From the NCBI RefSeq assembly GCF_000626675.1, contig NZ_CP006842.1, forward strand, positions 1,302,001-1,366,000: a DNA stretch of 64,000 nt. Direction: 5' to 3'. This document shows, one piece after another, positions 63,359-64,000 of this stretch (position 1 is its first letter; the number at the start of each line of letters is the position of its first letter). Position numbers and translations under genes: made by a program. The notes below the pieces were generated by a model. That model made no database searches, was not told where the DNA came from, and saw only the letters and a list, made by a program, of their open reading frames with translations. The stretch comes from Corynebacterium glyciniphilum AJ 3170 (lineage in GTDB: Bacteria; Actinomycetota; Actinomycetes; Mycobacteriales; Mycobacteriaceae).

Positions 63359-64000
63359 TCAGTTCTTGTGGAGGTCCTCGTTCAGTTCCACCGAACCGGT
63401 GGTGCGTGCGACGGCTTCGACGGCACCGGACACGGAATTGCGACGGAACAGCACGTTGGAAACCTCCGAGAGGTCGGAGGCCTTCACGGTGCTGCCGTCC
63501 TGGACACCGACTGCTTCAGCAACAGCACCTGAGACGACTGCCTTGGTTCCGAAGGTGACGTACAGGCCGGCCTCGACGACACAGTCATCGCCGAGCGAGA
63601 TTCCGAGTCCGGAATTGGCCCCCAGAAGGCAGCGTTGGCCGACGGAGATCACGGCTTTGCCGCCGCCGGAGAGGGTGCCCATGATCGAAGCACCGCCGCC
63701 CACATCGGAACCGTCGCCGACCACGACTCCGCCAGAAATGCGACCCTCGACCATCGAGGAACCCAGGGTGCCTGCGTTGAAGTTCACGAAGCCCTCATGC
63801 ATCACGGTGGTGCCTTCGGCAAGGTGGGCGCCGAGGCGGACACGGTCGGCGTCACCGATCCGGACCCCGGTCGGGACGACGTAGTCGACCATACGAGGGA
63901 ATTTGTCTACCGAGAAGACCGTGACTCGACCGTGCCGGCTCAGACGGGCGCGGGTGGCCTCGAACCCCTCGACGGCGCAGGGACCGGAGTCGGTCCAGAC
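63359..64000 (-). CDS. dapD: Tetrahydrodipicolinate N-succinyltransferase, 5' end outside the window
   Basis: The last 213 codons are visible, reading from the right edge ([19 protein letters not shown]) to the stop at 63359. The left-handed beta-helix hexapeptide repeats are clear ([59 protein letters not shown]) with the catalytic MHEGFVNFN region. Actinobacterial DapD succinylates tetrahydrodipicolinate in lysine/peptidoglycan precursor synthesis. Confidence 0.93.
   Translation of the reverse strand, partial: VWTDSGPCAVEGFEATRARLSRHGRVTVFSVDKFPRMVDYVVPTGVRIGDADRVRLGAHLAEGTTVMHEGFVNFNAGTLGSSMVEGRISGGVVVGDGSDVGGGASIMGTLSGGGKAVISVGQRCLLGANSGLGISLGDDCVVEAGLYVTFGTKAVVSGAVAEAVGVQDGSTVKASDLSEVSNVLFRRNSVSGAVEAVARTTGSVELNEDLHKN

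Noticed and set aside
1..64000. CRISPR arrays, rRNA genes, tRNA genes and a replication origin
   Set aside because: No regularly spaced repeats, no rRNA-like stretches, no tRNA folds and no DnaA-box clusters were seen by eye.

Overview
The window is chromosomal DNA from a high-G+C Corynebacteriales bacterium, most likely a Corynebacterium. The signs are the methionine importer pair metP-metS, the mycothiol gene mshB in the order typA-lpqW-mshB-fdxC-dapC (also seen in mycobacteria), small cell-envelope proteins of corynebacterial type, a DtxR-like operator, and many promoters that place a -10 box seven bases before the start codon (leaderless mRNAs). The species cannot be named from this alone.

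Positions 1-39656 are ordinary core chromosome. In order: a partial acyl-CoA dehydrogenase, a DUF5997/LysR-like divergent pair, a PIN-PhoH protein, an acetyltransferase, a TetR-controlled drug exporter, an RNase HI fusion overlapping a UvrA-like ATPase, fumarase, class II fructose-bisphosphatase, exonuclease VII (xseAB) divergent from ispH, membrane proteins, metPS, ychF, a phosphoglycerol-transferase-like enzyme, rifampin ADP-ribosyltransferase (arr), CorA, a two-component system, a BCCT transporter, and several envelope or lipid-related genes ending in a second acyl-CoA dehydrogenase.

Positions 39586-51867 are a 12.3-kb genomic island bounded by a 72-bp direct repeat with two mismatches. 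It is inserted in the 3' end of that acyl-CoA dehydrogenase, and the repeat encodes the end of the enzyme including its catalytic IYEGTNQ motif. The tyrosine integrase is split by about 3 kb holding two divergent, frameshifted IS110-family transposases. The rest holds small lipoproteins and membrane proteins, an ImmA-like peptidase, a DUF5677-type locus with two in-frame stops, and an unusual locus: two paralogous acidic helical peptides (37 and 30 aa), each with a matching promoter and its own terminator, around a candidate small RNA. That RNA can pair with the ribosome-binding region of both peptides. This is the best candidate for an undescribed system here.

Positions 51868-64000 return to core chromosome: the displaced terminator of the dehydrogenase, a DUF402 protein, a secreted protein, typA, lpqW, mshB, a membrane protein, ferredoxin fdxC, dapC, an FtsX-type ABC permease and the 3' part of dapD. 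dapC and dapD act in the succinylase branch of lysine/diaminopimelate synthesis. All calls rest on reading the sequence; no database search was run.
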